Shown here piece by piece: positions 26,246 through 34,352 of a stretch of DNA of 64,000 nt. This DNA is from UBA11400 sp964473555. GTDB lineage: Bacteria > Bacteroidota > Rhodothermia > Balneolales > HLUCCA01. The notes beneath the pieces are model-generated. The model saw nothing but the letters and a program-made list of their open reading frames with translations, made no database searches and had not been told where the DNA came from. The DNA lies in assembly GCA_964473555.1 (NCBI GenBank), contig CAYYPL010000001.1, positions 248,001 to 312,000 on the forward strand, in the 5' to 3' direction. Each line of letters opens with the position of its first letter. The first letter of the stretch is position 1. A program made the translations under genes and the position numbers.

Positions 26246-27217
26246 TTAAAGCCAGTTATGTCGCTTATACCAATTAATTGTATCAAGAATACCGTCATTG
26301 AGGTCTATATTCTGTTTATACCCAAGATCTTTAATGGCTTTGTCTACAGAACATTCCCAGGAAAGAACCATCTCCCGGGCTTTATCTTCATTCATAACGG
26401 GATATTTGCCGAAAAATGATGCAGCCGTTTGCGTTATTTTTCCCACGGAACGTACCATTCTTGCCGGAACATTGATGGTCCGTAGTTTTTTGCCAAGAGC
26501 CCTTGAGGTGGCATCACGAATTTCATGCCAATCGTATCCTCTTTCACTCGAGAGAAAATAGGTTCTTACTCCACTGTGGTTATAGTCAGCAGCAAGAAGC
26601 AGACCATTCACGATGTCTCTGACATGTGCCATAGAAATCACCTTTCCCCGTCCATGTCCTATGATCGGACAAATTCCTTTGGATGCGACCTTGAAAAAAG
26701 TATAGATATCCTCTTCTCGAGGGCCATAAACCGATGAAGGTCTGATGATGGTAATTTGCTGGGATTGATCGGCCAAATTGTGAATCATTACCTCCATTCG
26801 TTTTTTAGATTCACCGTAGCGACTAACTGGCATCATTTCATCGTTTTCGTTGATGGGCTTGTTAACACTAGGTCCAGCAGCAGCCTGTGAAGATGAAATG
26901 ATAAGTTTTGGGATACCCAATTTTTGAGCAACTCGAATCAGGTTCTCAGTACCCTCTACATTCACTCGGTGGAATACCCGGGTGTCTGCAGCCTTGACCA
27001 CACCTGCCAGATGAAATACCACATCTACGCCATCCATCGCATGTTGTAAAGCAGCTATATCATTTAAGTCACACCGGATTTTTTTGTACTCTTTACCTTC
27101 AAGCCATTTTTCTTCATTTCTAACCATGCATCTGAGTTCATGGTTGCCCTCTTTTAAGAGTCGGTCAACCAGATGGCTTCCAATAAATCCAGTTCCCCCG
27201 GTAATAAAGGCTTTCAT
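26246..27217 (-). CDS. Extended SDR (NAD-dependent epimerase/dehydratase); possible 3-ketosphinganine/ceramide reductase
   Basis: This 323-residue NAD(P)-binding Rossmann protein has the G-x2-G-x2-G motif (GGTGFIGSH, residues 7-15), catalytic S109/S110, and Y134-x3-K138 (YGESK). It most resembles dihydroflavonol reductase/3-beta-HSD-like extended SDRs rather than sugar epimerases. Bacterial ketone reductases of ceramide synthesis (CerR-type) belong to this broad family. The nearby serine palmitoyltransferase makes that role plausible, but it is inference. It is divergent from the first glycosyltransferase and leads a minus-strand run into the propeller protein and mutY. Confidence 0.85.
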   Translation of the reverse strand: MKAFITGGTGFIGSHLVDRLLKEGNHELRCMVRNEEKWLEGKEYKKIRCDLNDIAALQHAMDGVDVVFHLAGVVKAADTRVFHRVNVEGTENLIRVAQKLGIPKLIISSSQAAAGPSVNKPINENDEMMPVSRYGESKKRMEVMIHNLADQSQQITIIRPSSVYGPREEDIYTFFKVASKGICPIIGHGRGKVISMAHVRDIVNGLLLAADYNHSGVRTYFLSSERGYDWHEIRDATSRALGKKLRTINVPARMVRSVGKITQTAASFFGKYPVMNEDKAREMVLSWECSVDKAIKDLGYKQNIDLNDGILDTINWYKRHNWL

Positions 27218-27223
27218 AATATT

Positions 27224-27234
27224 TCGTATATTTG
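27224..27234 (+). promoter_or_regulatory. Promoter element TCGTATATTTG ahead of the glycosyltransferase genes
   Basis: TATATTTG (27227-27234) matches the Bacteroidota -7 consensus TAnnTTTG. No -33 TTG is at the expected distance. The same 11-mer occurs upstream of actA and mtnA on the minus strand. The predicted transcript start near 27241 gives a leader of about 70 nt that includes the inverted repeat at 27269-27295. Confidence 0.5.
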
Positions 27235-27268
27235 AAGTTTGCGCAAATCGCTTTCAGAGCTCTTATTT

Positions 27269-27295
27269 CACGTAAAATAAGCATCATTTTACGTG
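27269..27295 (+). promoter_or_regulatory. Perfect inverted repeat in the leader of the first glycosyltransferase gene
   Basis: CACGTAAAAT - 7 nt - ATTTTACGTG, ending 14 nt before the ATG at 27310. There is no T-run, so it is not an ordinary terminator. It could be a protein-binding operator or an RNA hairpin controlling translation. Confidence 0.6.
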
Positions 27296-27309
27296 TTCAC
27301 CTAGTTAAA

Positions 27310-28461
27310 ATGAACAAACTCAGATTAGTATTAGTAACGGGTAATTATAACCATGTACCTGATGGTGTCTCCCTGACATTGAACAGACTGGTTCGATACC
27401 TTGAGTCGAATGGGCATGAAGTACTGATTGTTGCCCCATCTATCAATAATCCTCCAATAAAGCATGCGGGTACACTTGTTCCGATACCCTCTTACGCTAT
27501 GCCCGGACGAGAAGAATACAGAATTGGACTGGGCTTAACGGATGAGGTCAGGACTAAAATAAAGTTGTTTAATCCAGACCTGATTCATATTGCAACGCCC
27601 GATTTCACCGGATTTCAAACCCTGATGTATGCGGCAGCCAGGAATTACCCTGTAGTATCATCCTATCACACGCACTTCTCCAGTTATCTTCAATACTACA
27701 AACTCGGTTTTCTTGAGTCTGCTTTATGGACATATCTGCGTTTTTTCTACAGTCAATGTGTACACACCTATGTCCCTTCAGAGTCAATGATTTCTAGTCT
27801 TACCAAATATGGAATTCAGGATGGATTGAAAATTTGGGCAAGAGGAATTGAACCTGACGTCTTTAACCCTAGCAAAAGAGACAAAAACTGGCGAATCCAG
27901 CATGGTTTTGACGACACCGATATCGTTGTGACTTTTGTATCCCGACTCGTCTGGGAAAAGGAATTGCGGACCCTTCGGTCAGTATTTCAAGAGATTCACA
28001 AACGTAATCCAGCGATTAAAACAGTGATTGCAGGTGAAGGGCCGGCAGGCGAAGAACTCAGGGCAACAATGCCCGATACACTGTTTGCAGGGTATCAAAA
28101 AGGAGAAAATCTAGCCAGGATTTATGCAAGTAGTGATGTTTTTATGTTCCCCTCGATCACTGAAACGTTCGGGAACGTTACCCTAGAGGCACAAGCGTGT
28201 GGAGTTCCTGTTGTTGTAGCCAATGCTCAAGGCAACAAGTCACTTGTAGTCCATGGATACAATGGATTCCTGGTCACACCAAAAGACGTTGGCGAGTTTG
28301 CTGACAAGATACTATTGCTGGCAAGGGATGCTAATTTTAGGCATCAAATGGGGAAGCATGCAATTGAATTCTCTTCCAGATTCACATGGGATCAGATATT
28401 TTCTCAACTAGTTTCTAACTACTCACAGGCTATCGAAACGTTCAAATCCACTCGAGGATAA
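27310..28461 (+). CDS. GT4 family glycosyltransferase (SqdX/MgtA/PimB-like)
   Basis: This 383-residue GT-B fold enzyme is predicted to transfer a sugar from a nucleotide donor to a lipid or glycan at the cytoplasmic face. The N-terminal LVTGNYNHVPDGVSLTLNRL and 'YHTHFSSYLQYY' segments are typical of the lipid-glycosylating GT4 branch. The C-terminal donor-binding E-x7-E pattern is present in SITETFGNVTLEAQACGVPVV. An in-frame ATG at 27232 would include the inverted repeat and a poorly conserved leader, so I take ATG 27310 (MNKLRLVLVTG). The next glycosyltransferase starts at the last base of its stop codon. Confidence 0.9.
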   Translation: MNKLRLVLVTGNYNHVPDGVSLTLNRLVRYLESNGHEVLIVAPSINNPPIKHAGTLVPIPSYAMPGREEYRIGLGLTDEVRTKIKLFNPDLIHIATPDFTGFQTLMYAAARNYPVVSSYHTHFSSYLQYYKLGFLESALWTYLRFFYSQCVHTYVPSESMISSLTKYGIQDGLKIWARGIEPDVFNPSKRDKNWRIQHGFDDTDIVVTFVSRLVWEKELRTLRSVFQEIHKRNPAIKTVIAGEGPAGEELRATMPDTLFAGYQKGENLARIYASSDVFMFPSITETFGNVTLEAQACGVPVVVANAQGNKSLVVHGYNGFLVTPKDVGEFADKILLLARDANFRHQMGKHAIEFSSRFTWDQIFSQLVSNYSQAIETFKSTRG

Positions 28462-29597
28462 TGCTTAGGATACTTTATGTAACTCATTTGCATCCACCAG
28501 CAGACGCACCACTAAAGAATATGGGCGGGATGCAGCGTGTAAGTCTCCAACTGGTTGAGACGCTGAAAAAAAATCCGAGTGTGACCATTGATGTCATCAA
28601 ACTGGAAGCGGAATGGGGAAATATTGGACTGGCAACCACTAAGTTTTTACTCAATAATTTGGTCGATCTGCCATCAAGGGTGGAATCATTCAGACCAGAT
28701 GTGATTGTGTTTTCTTCAATGGTCACAGCGGCACTGGCTCCATTTGTTCGTAAGAAAATTGATGTTCCTATGGTTACGATCAATCATGGACAAGACGTGA
28801 CGCTACCCTTGAAAATGTATCAAAATTTTGTGCCCCGTATTTTTAATGCTCTTGATGGAGTGATCAGTGTAAGTCGGGCAACACGAGAAGCCTGTATAGA
28901 ACGAGGGATGCCGCCGGAAAAAGGTATTTCCATACCCAATGGATTTATTCCCGAAGATTTCAACACCGGTGAATGTAATAAGTTTAAATCGCGCGCTCAT
29001 GTTGGTTCAATCATCGGTAGAGACCTTCAGCATGTTCAGCTCCTTTTAACTTCGGGCAGACTGGTAAAGAGGAAGGGACACCAATGGTTCATCACCCATG
29101 TTCTACCTAAAATTGATGTGAATACGGTGTATATCATCTTAGGTGATGGACCCGAAAGGGAATTGATTCAAAAAGCAGTATCCGATAATGGACTGGAACA
29201 GCGTGTTTATCTACTAGGAAGGCAATCAGACGAAATATTGAATCTTTCCTATTGCGCTTCAGACCTATTTATTATGCCAAATATCGTTGTGCCTGGTGAT
29301 ATGGAAGGATTCGGGGTAGTCATGCTCGAAGCAAATCTGAAGGGCTTACCTGTTGTTGCCTCAGATCTAGAGGGTATCAAAGATGTGATCGAGGATGGTA
29401 AAAATGGGTTTAAAATTCCCGTCGGAGACTCATCTTTGTTTGCTTCAAAAATTAATGAACTGGTATCAACTGATTTCAAATGGCTTTGTGAGAAAAGCAA
29501 GACGTATGTCTTTGATAAATTTACATGGGAAAAGGTATCAATCCGATACCTTGATTATTTGACTCACCTATGTAAATCAACAAAACGACATATTTGA
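28461..29597 (+). CDS. GT4 family glycosyltransferase
   Basis: This second GT-B glycosyltransferase has 378 residues and starts in a TAATG overlap with the preceding gene, so the two are translationally coupled. It has the N-terminal glycine-rich acceptor loop (PLKNMGGMQRVSLQLVE), 'TINHGQDVT', the linker 'SGRLVKRKGHQWF', and the C-terminal donor-site pattern DMEGFGVVMLEANLKGLPVVAS. Acceptor and sugar are unknown. Position just upstream of serine palmitoyltransferase suggests, without proving, a glycosphingolipid role. Confidence 0.9.
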   Translation: MLRILYVTHLHPPADAPLKNMGGMQRVSLQLVETLKKNPSVTIDVIKLEAEWGNIGLATTKFLLNNLVDLPSRVESFRPDVIVFSSMVTAALAPFVRKKIDVPMVTINHGQDVTLPLKMYQNFVPRIFNALDGVISVSRATREACIERGMPPEKGISIPNGFIPEDFNTGECNKFKSRAHVGSIIGRDLQHVQLLLTSGRLVKRKGHQWFITHVLPKIDVNTVYIILGDGPERELIQKAVSDNGLEQRVYLLGRQSDEILNLSYCASDLFIMPNIVVPGDMEGFGVVMLEANLKGLPVVASDLEGIKDVIEDGKNGFKIPVGDSSLFASKINELVSTDFKWLCEKSKTYVFDKFTWEKVSIRYLDYLTHLCKSTKRHI

Positions 29598-29610
29598 GCT
29601 GATGACAAAA

Positions 29611-29641
29611 TTTGATTGCAAGCGAATACTACCTATATTTG
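29611..29641 (+). promoter_or_regulatory. Bacteroidota-type promoter of the serine palmitoyltransferase gene
   Basis: TTTG at 29611-29614, 19-nt spacer, TATATTTG at 29634-29641. This is a full match to the TTTG-N17-23-TAnnTTTG consensus of the Bacteroidota primary sigma factor. The ATG follows 36 nt after the box. Confidence 0.75.
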
Positions 29642-29677
29642 AACATTAAATTAACGTAAAGAAAAGAACATTTCAGG

Positions 29678-30919
29678 ATGGCCAATCCACAAACGGGCGT
29701 AAGACCAAACGACATTTTCAACAAAGCCTACGAATTCACAAAAGCCGAAGAGGTTAGAGCGTTGGGATTATATCCCTATTTCAAACCGCTTACTGCAACC
29801 GATGGCACTGTTGTCATGATTGAAGGGCGTCAGGTAATTATGGCCGGATCCAATAATTATCTGGGTCTGACTAACGATCCCCGCGTACTTGAAGCTGCCC
29901 GTGCCGCTATTTTAAAGTATGGATCAGGGTGTACTGGATCTCGCTACCTTAACGGTACTCTGGACATCCATCTCGAACTTGAAGACAAGCTTGCCGCCTT
30001 CATGAAGAAGGAATCCTGCGTATTGTTCAGTACAGGATATCAAACTAACGAAGGGTCGATACAGACCATTGCTGGACGAAATGATGTCATCTTCTCAGAT
30101 AAAGACAATCATGCATGTATCGTTGTTGGAACATTATGTTCTGCTGCCAAGACAGTCAGATTTACTCACAACGATATGGACCATCTTCGTAAACTTCTCG
30201 AAAGAGAAGACCCAAAAGTTGGAAAAATCATTGTTAGTGATGGTGTCTTTTCAATGTCTGGTGCCTTGGCAAACATTCCCGAATTGGTAGCACTTTCAAA
30301 AGAGTTTGGAGCACGGTTGTATCTCGATGATGCTCACGCTATTGGTGTAATCGGTGATGGCGGACGTGGATCTGCTTCTGCATTCGGACTTCTTGATGAG
30401 GTTGATCTTATCAGTGGAACATTTTCAAAATCCTTTGCATCCCTGGGCGGGTTTCTTGTAGGCGACTACAAGGTAATCGAATATATCCGCCATGTTTCTC
30501 CTGCGCATATATTCAGCGCTTCCATGCCACCTGCGAATGTTGCAACCGTACTTAAAGCCCTTGAAATCCTTCAGGAAGAAACCTGGAGACTTGATCGACT
30601 CAAGGAAATCTCTGATTACATGAGAACAGGATTAAGCCAACTCGGATTCAACATGTGGACATCCCAGACTCCTATCATCCCGGTTGTCATTGGCGAAATG
30701 TTCAAGTGCTTCCAATTCTGGAAAGACCTGTTCGAGTCTGGAGTATACGTCAATGCGGTTGTTCCACCCGCAGTACCCAGAGGCCAATCTTTGGTTAGAA
30801 CCAGCTACAGTGCTACGCACACGAATGATCAACTTGACTTCATCCTCGAAGCCTTCAAGAAAGTCGGTATCAAACATGGAATCATTGATAGCAATGGTCA
30901 CTCTTTGATCGAAGCCTGA
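29678..30919 (+). CDS. spt: Serine palmitoyltransferase (alpha-oxoamine synthase family)
   Basis: This PLP enzyme condenses serine with a fatty acyl-CoA/ACP to give 3-ketosphinganine, the first step of sphingolipid synthesis. At 413 residues it has the N-terminal region YPYFKPL, G-x-NNYLGL, H145 stacking on PLP (DNHACI), D218/H220 (DDAHAIG) and the Schiff-base K251 (GTFSKSFASLGG). The family also holds 2-amino-3-ketobutyrate CoA ligase and 8-amino-7-oxononanoate synthase. The YPYFKP N-terminus and the GTFSKSFAS active site favour SPT. It overlaps the next gene by 1 nt. Confidence 0.87.
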   Translation: MANPQTGVRPNDIFNKAYEFTKAEEVRALGLYPYFKPLTATDGTVVMIEGRQVIMAGSNNYLGLTNDPRVLEAARAAILKYGSGCTGSRYLNGTLDIHLELEDKLAAFMKKESCVLFSTGYQTNEGSIQTIAGRNDVIFSDKDNHACIVVGTLCSAAKTVRFTHNDMDHLRKLLEREDPKVGKIIVSDGVFSMSGALANIPELVALSKEFGARLYLDDAHAIGVIGDGGRGSASAFGLLDEVDLISGTFSKSFASLGGFLVGDYKVIEYIRHVSPAHIFSASMPPANVATVLKALEILQEETWRLDRLKEISDYMRTGLSQLGFNMWTSQTPIIPVVIGEMFKCFQFWKDLFESGVYVNAVVPPAVPRGQSLVRTSYSATHTNDQLDFILEAFKKVGIKHGIIDSNGHSLIEA

Positions 30920-32070
30920 TGGCATCTTCTTCGTCAAAAAGCGGTTTAGCACCCTCTCAAAGTAGTGTTACCATCGTAGCAGACAAGAAAGATTTAAAAA
31001 AATTTATCGACTTCCCGTATCTACACTATCGTGGTGTAGAAAACTGGATCCCCCCACTTCGGATCCAACAAAAAGAAATTCTTGATACGCAGCATCATCC
31101 ATTCTATAAAGACGCTGAAATGGCTCTGTTTATCGCCGAGTTCAATGGTAATCCAGCTGGTCGCATTGCTGCCATTCATAATAAATCATACAATCGATTC
31201 AATAATGAGGAAGCCGGTTTTTTTGGATTTTTTGAGTGTATCGATAATCAACATGTAGCTAATCTCCTGTTCAGGGTAGCTGAAGGATGGTTTCATCATA
31301 GAGGGTTAAACGTTATGTATGGCCCCTTTAGTCCAAGTATGATGGGTGAAATCGGAGTGCTCATTGAAGGGTTTGATAAGGAACCTGGATTGATGATGCC
31401 TTATAATCTGCCCTATTATGACAAACTCATTCAGGGTGCAGGGTTCGAGAAAAAGGTCGATCTGTTGGCTTTCAGAATCGATGAAGCACATCTGGACAAA
31501 GACAAAATAGATCGGGCAGATGAAATCGTAAAGAGGCGTCTACCGAACCTTGTTATCCGTGATGTTAATCTGAAAAATCTAAAGTCCGAATCCGTCATTA
31601 TCCGGGATATTTTCAACAAAGCATGGGCTAAAAACTGGGGTTTTGCACCGGTTTCGGAGGAAGAATTCGATTACCTTGTCAAGGAACTTAAATTGATCAT
31701 CGATGTCGATTTTGCCCATATCGCCGAAGTCGATGGTGAACCTGTCGCATTTTCGATTTCACTCCCAGATATGAACCAGGTCTTCAAGAAAATGGGAGGA
31801 AGATTATTCCCTTTCGGGATTTTTAAACTTTTATATCACAAGAATAAAATTCGCCAAATCAGGACAGCTCTAATGGGAGTCTTGCCAGAATGGCAAGGAA
31901 AAGGTATTGATACGATGATGCATCAGCGAAGTGTCATGAATGGAATCAGACGTGGATTCATCTCTTCAGAACTAAGTTGGTTGCTTGAAACAAATACTAG
32001 TATGATTAATGTCGCTGTTCGATTGGGTGCGGTTGAAGAAAAGAAATACAGAATATATAAAAAACAATAA
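30919..32070 (+). CDS. GNAT-like acyltransferase family protein; candidate bacterial ceramide synthase
   Basis: This 383-residue soluble protein starts within the SPT stop codon (TGATGG), so it is coupled to SPT. It looks like a GNAT-fold protein of the large 'hypothetical GNAT-like' family common in Bacteroidota: DFPYLHYRGVENWIPPLRIQQKEILD, GFFECIDNQHVANLLFRVAEGW, YGPFSPSMMGEIGVLIEGFD, and a late GVLPEWQGKGIDTMMHQ that resembles a GNAT acyl-CoA pyrophosphate-binding loop. Bacterial ceramide synthase (bCerS) of Caulobacter is described as an acyl-CoA N-acyltransferase-like protein. I infer the same N-acylation of a sphingoid base here, with moderate confidence. Confidence 0.65.
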   Translation: MASSSSKSGLAPSQSSVTIVADKKDLKKFIDFPYLHYRGVENWIPPLRIQQKEILDTQHHPFYKDAEMALFIAEFNGNPAGRIAAIHNKSYNRFNNEEAGFFGFFECIDNQHVANLLFRVAEGWFHHRGLNVMYGPFSPSMMGEIGVLIEGFDKEPGLMMPYNLPYYDKLIQGAGFEKKVDLLAFRIDEAHLDKDKIDRADEIVKRRLPNLVIRDVNLKNLKSESVIIRDIFNKAWAKNWGFAPVSEEEFDYLVKELKLIIDVDFAHIAEVDGEPVAFSISLPDMNQVFKKMGGRLFPFGIFKLLYHKNKIRQIRTALMGVLPEWQGKGIDTMMHQRSVMNGIRRGFISSELSWLLETNTSMINVAVRLGAVEEKKYRIYKKQ

Positions 32071-32119
32071 TATACGAGTATACGTAGATCAATAAAGGTC
32101 AGTATTTGATGGGTTTTAG

Positions 32120-32151
32120 TTTGTAAGAACAAACGAAAAACTGTATTTTTG
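32120..32151 (+). promoter_or_regulatory. Bacteroidota-type promoter of the E1 alpha-beta gene
   Basis: TTTG at 32120-32123, 20-nt spacer, TATTTTTG at 32144-32151. It lies 42 nt before the ATG at 32194 and downstream of the GNAT-like gene stop. Confidence 0.7.
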
Positions 32152-32193
32152 GACAGCAATAACTTACTTCGCTTCTCTTAAAATTATAAGTAC

Positions 32194-34266
32194 ATGAGTG
32201 AAAAGACGTTAACTAGAGCAGGGTCACTAGTGCCTGCCACTTCAAAATATAAGATTAGATCGGCGAGCATCAAGAACTTCAGCAAGGATGAGCTGCTCGA
32301 AGTGTATAGAATCATGCATGTATCTCGTAGGCTTGATGAAAAAATGCTGATTCTGCTTAAACAAGGGAAAGGTTTCTTCCACATAGGTTGTTCCGGGCAT
32401 GAAGCGATACAGATTGCAGCAGCTAAAAATATGATTCCAGGAAAGGACTGGTCACTTCCATATTATCGTGATATGTCACTGGCACTTGGGCTGGGTATGA
32501 CCTCCAAAGATTTACTTTCCGCTCATTTGTCCAAGGTTACCGATACGTCCCATGGTAAACAGATGCCCTCACACTTCAATTCAAAAGAGTTGCGCATCGT
32601 TTCGGTTTCAAGTGCTCTTGGGGCTCAGTATCTCCCTAGTTTGGGGGTTGCTCAAGGTACGATGAGGAATCAAAGCGATGAAGTCACATATGTTTCTCTT
32701 GGAGACGGGGGTACATCTCAGGGTACTTTTTTTGAAATGATCAATTGGGCAACACGAATCAAGGCACCATTGATTATAGTTGTTCAGGACAACAAATATG
32801 CCATAAGTGTACCCATCTCAGAGCAGACCAGTAACCACAGTATTTCTAAATCGGTCAGTGGATTTCAAAATCTACATATTTATGAAGTAGACGGCACCGA
32901 TTTCTTGAACTCTTATGCTGCCATGCAGGCTGCGGTTAAACGTGCACGATCAGGAGAAGGACCTTCTCTGGTTCACGCTCACGTGGTTAGGTTACTGCCA
33001 CACTCCAGTTCAGATGATCATAGAAAATATCGAACTCCAGAGGAACTTGAAGTAGACAGACTTTCAGATCCAATCCTTAAACTTGGTGAAATACTTATTG
33101 AGCATGGAATAGCATCAGAAACCGAGCTGGATGTTATTAAAGACGACGTTCGTAAACAAGTTGACGCCGATACAGAATGGTGTCTGCAGCAAGAAGATCC
33201 CAAGCCCGAAGACGGCCTACGATTTATGTATTCTGAAAAAGACCTAGGACTTAACTACGAGATTTCAGATCCTTCGGGAGATCCCATTGTCATTGTTGAT
33301 GCGATCAACCATGCCATTGACGAAGAAATGGCGCTTGATGAGCGTGTCATTGTGTTTGGCGAGGATGTTGCAGGAGGAAAAGGTGGCGTTTTTACTGCAA
33401 CACGAGGTCTCACCGAAAAATATGGGACAGACCGTTGTTATAATTCCCCACTGGCCGAAGCATCGATCATTGGTACCGCCTGTGGATTGGCAATTCAAGG
33501 TTATAAACCGGTAGTTGAAATCCAGTTCGGTGATTACATCTGGCCGGCAATGCAACAACTCAGAAATCAGGTACCATCGCTAAGATACAGATCGCATAAC
33601 CATTTTGGAGCGCCGATGGTAATCCGCGTTCCAATTGGTGGGTATATTCATGGTGGACTTTGTCATTCCCAGAATATCGAATCTATATTTGGTCACATTC
33701 CCGGTTTCAAAATTGTACTTCCCAGTACAGCTGCCGATGCCAAGGGACTGCTAAAGACGGCGATTCGTTCCGATGATCCAATTCTTTTCCTCGAGCACAA
33801 AGCTCTGTATCGGCAAGGATTTGCCAGATCACCAGAGCCTGATTCTGACTACTTGATTGAAATCGGAAAGGGGAAATTGGTTCGTCAGGGAACTGATCTT
33901 ACAATCGTTACTTATGGTGCTTTGGTGCAAAAGAGTCTGAATTTGGCCAAAGAGTACGCTAAAGATGGTTATGATATCGAAATCATCGATCTTCGAAGCA
34001 TTGTGCCCTTAGATATGGAGCTGGTCCTGAACTCGGTGAAAAAAACAAATAAAGTTTTGGTTGTTCACGAAGACCTTGAATTTATTGGACTGGGATCCGA
34101 AGTATCTGCACAAATCGCCGATAAGGCATTTGAATATCTGGATGCACCAATCAAGCGTGTAGCGGCTAAATATTCGTATATTCCATTTGCTGATCCTATG
34201 GAAGACTACGTACTTCCAAACGATAACGACATTCGGGAAGCAATTGATTACCTTAGAAACTATTAA
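32194..34266 (+). CDS. 2-oxoacid dehydrogenase E1, fused alpha and beta subunits (branched-chain type)
   Basis: This thiamine-diphosphate enzyme decarboxylates a 2-oxoacid and passes the acyl group to lipoyl-E2. Its 690 residues contain the alpha subunit (~1-345) with the ThDP motif G170-D171-G172...N200 and FHIGCSGHEAIQIA. The beta subunit (~365-690) follows, with VFGEDVAGGKGGVFTAT, FNSPLAE-like YNSPLAEASIIG, and PFADPMEDYVLP. The single-chain fusion is typical of Bacteroidota and the substrate is usually branched-chain 2-oxoacids, possibly pyruvate. E2 and E3 genes are not in the window. It has its own promoter and a terminator after it. Confidence 0.92.
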   Translation: MSEKTLTRAGSLVPATSKYKIRSASIKNFSKDELLEVYRIMHVSRRLDEKMLILLKQGKGFFHIGCSGHEAIQIAAAKNMIPGKDWSLPYYRDMSLALGLGMTSKDLLSAHLSKVTDTSHGKQMPSHFNSKELRIVSVSSALGAQYLPSLGVAQGTMRNQSDEVTYVSLGDGGTSQGTFFEMINWATRIKAPLIIVVQDNKYAISVPISEQTSNHSISKSVSGFQNLHIYEVDGTDFLNSYAAMQAAVKRARSGEGPSLVHAHVVRLLPHSSSDDHRKYRTPEELEVDRLSDPILKLGEILIEHGIASETELDVIKDDVRKQVDADTEWCLQQEDPKPEDGLRFMYSEKDLGLNYEISDPSGDPIVIVDAINHAIDEEMALDERVIVFGEDVAGGKGGVFTATRGLTEKYGTDRCYNSPLAEASIIGTACGLAIQGYKPVVEIQFGDYIWPAMQQLRNQVPSLRYRSHNHFGAPMVIRVPIGGYIHGGLCHSQNIESIFGHIPGFKIVLPSTAADAKGLLKTAIRSDDPILFLEHKALYRQGFARSPEPDSDYLIEIGKGKLVRQGTDLTIVTYGALVQKSLNLAKEYAKDGYDIEIIDLRSIVPLDMELVLNSVKKTNKVLVVHEDLEFIGLGSEVSAQIADKAFEYLDAPIKRVAAKYSYIPFADPMEDYVLPNDNDIREAIDYLRNY

Positions 34267-34303
34267 AACGAGTTTTTCAATTACTTCTTTGAATGACCAG
34301 ATT

Positions 34304-34331
34304 GGCTCTGCAGTTGCAGGGCCTTTTTTTT
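34304..34331 (+). terminator. Intrinsic terminator of the E1 gene
   Basis: GGCTCTGC - AGTT - GCAGGGCC (one G-T pair) followed by eight T. It separates the E1 gene from fumC and makes the upstream in-frame ATG at 34293 an unlikely fumC start. Confidence 0.85.
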
Positions 34332-34352
34332 GAACCTATAATTAGTATCACA

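Noticed and set aside
26246..27217. UDP-glucose 4-epimerase (galE) for the extended SDR
   Set aside because: The length, YGESK active site and overall pattern fit dihydroflavonol-reductase/3-beta-HSD-like SDRs better than GalE.
27232..27309. Longer start of the first glycosyltransferase
   Set aside because: It would begin within the promoter box and translate the perfect inverted repeat; homology begins at 27310.
34293..34352. Longer start of fumC
   Set aside because: It runs through the intrinsic terminator at 34304-34331; ATG 34353 gives the family-typical N-terminus.
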